Of a stretch of 57,303 nt of DNA, positions 57,204 through 57,303 are shown piece after piece. The notes below the pieces were generated by a model. It saw only the letters and a list, made by a program, of their open reading frames with translations. It did no database searches and was not told where the DNA came from. Origin of the DNA: a virus. Within the stretch, counting starts at the first letter, position 1; each line of letters begins with the position of its first letter. Location: positions 1-57,303 of the IMG/VR virus record IMGVR_UViG_3300005965_000006; one strand, given 5' to 3'. A program made the translations under genes and the position numbers.

Positions 57204-57303
57204 GAGGTCCTTCCTTTCAAATGTTACTAATACAAACTAATGGTTTCAATATTCATTATACTTATATTATAATTTAATAATTGTCAAAAGTGAATCTGCT
57301 TAG
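57192..57303 (-). promoter_or_regulatory. Promoter cassette R4, at the window edge
   Basis: Same cassette as R1-R3, with TTGACA on the minus strand (complement at 57282-57287). The segment 57132-57303 equals 1-172 except for mismatches at three positions (51, 58 and 59 of the window), so the ends are diverged copies rather than an exact overlap. Confidence 0.75.

Noticed and set aside
1-57303. tRNA genes
   Set aside because: No acceptable cloverleaf or GTTCGA-containing T-arm with matching acceptor stem was noticed by eye; a tRNA scan was not possible, so absence is not proven.
1-57303. Prophage integration module
   Set aside because: No integrase, excisionase or att-like core was found. 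The XRE-type protein alone is not evidence of lysogeny.

Overview
The window reads as an almost complete genome of an AT-rich, tailed double-stranded DNA phage with a T7-like (podovirus) virion. The order terminase, portal, scaffold, capsid, tail tubular proteins A and B, GNAT-like protein, internal virion proteins and tail fibres is that of the T7-like group. No integrase, excisionase or single-subunit RNA polymerase was found. The first 172 bases match the last 172 at 169 positions, so the two ends lie in copies of the same repeated promoter cassette and the molecule is probably circular or terminally redundant. The host cannot be named; internal virion proteins with a lytic transglycosylase and sigma70-type promoters suggest a Gram-negative bacterium.

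Layout. (1) 1-1150: a few very small genes, promoter cassette R1, a perfect hairpin terminator and a minus-strand gene of the 'WY' family. (2) 1150-2550: 1.4 kb without convincing genes, packed with four kinds of direct repeat plus hairpins. (3) 2550-31027, plus strand: an HNH-type zinc-ribbon protein, small and large terminase (the large one carries a 328-residue intein), head genes, tail tube genes, internal virion (DNA ejection) proteins, lysis genes, a glycosidase tail spike and LamG-like tail fibre. (4) 31014-32784, minus strand: an SNF2 helicase and a small partner. (5) 32785-33308: a divergent regulatory or origin-like region sharing motifs with region 2. (6) 33309-48059, plus strand: replication and nucleotide metabolism, with an archaeo-eukaryotic-type primase, SF1 helicase, family A DNA polymerase, MazG-like proteins, a thymidylate-synthase/dCMP-hydroxymethylase homologue, dCMP deaminase, a DHFR-like protein and nucleases. 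A structured RNA with its own terminator sits between two of these genes. (7) 48070-57303, minus strand: a dense block of small, translationally coupled genes (zinc-ribbon and membrane peptides, three more WY-family proteins, a MutY-like glycosylase, an XRE-type regulator), ending in repeated promoter cassettes.

The most unexpected signal is at DNA level. The 9-mer ACCTCTTGG (reverse complement CCAAGAGGT) occurs 16 times by eye where base composition predicts about 0.2. It lies on both strands, in all three codon registers and in non-coding hairpins, one of them a perfect inverted pair forming a terminator. This is how DNA uptake sequences behave, or it could be a Chi-like or other protein-recognition site. 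Other leads are the four-member WY protein family, motifs shared by two distant non-coding regions, the structured RNA at 34.9 kb, and an Asn-to-Asp change in the thymidylate synthase homologue that points to cytosine as substrate.
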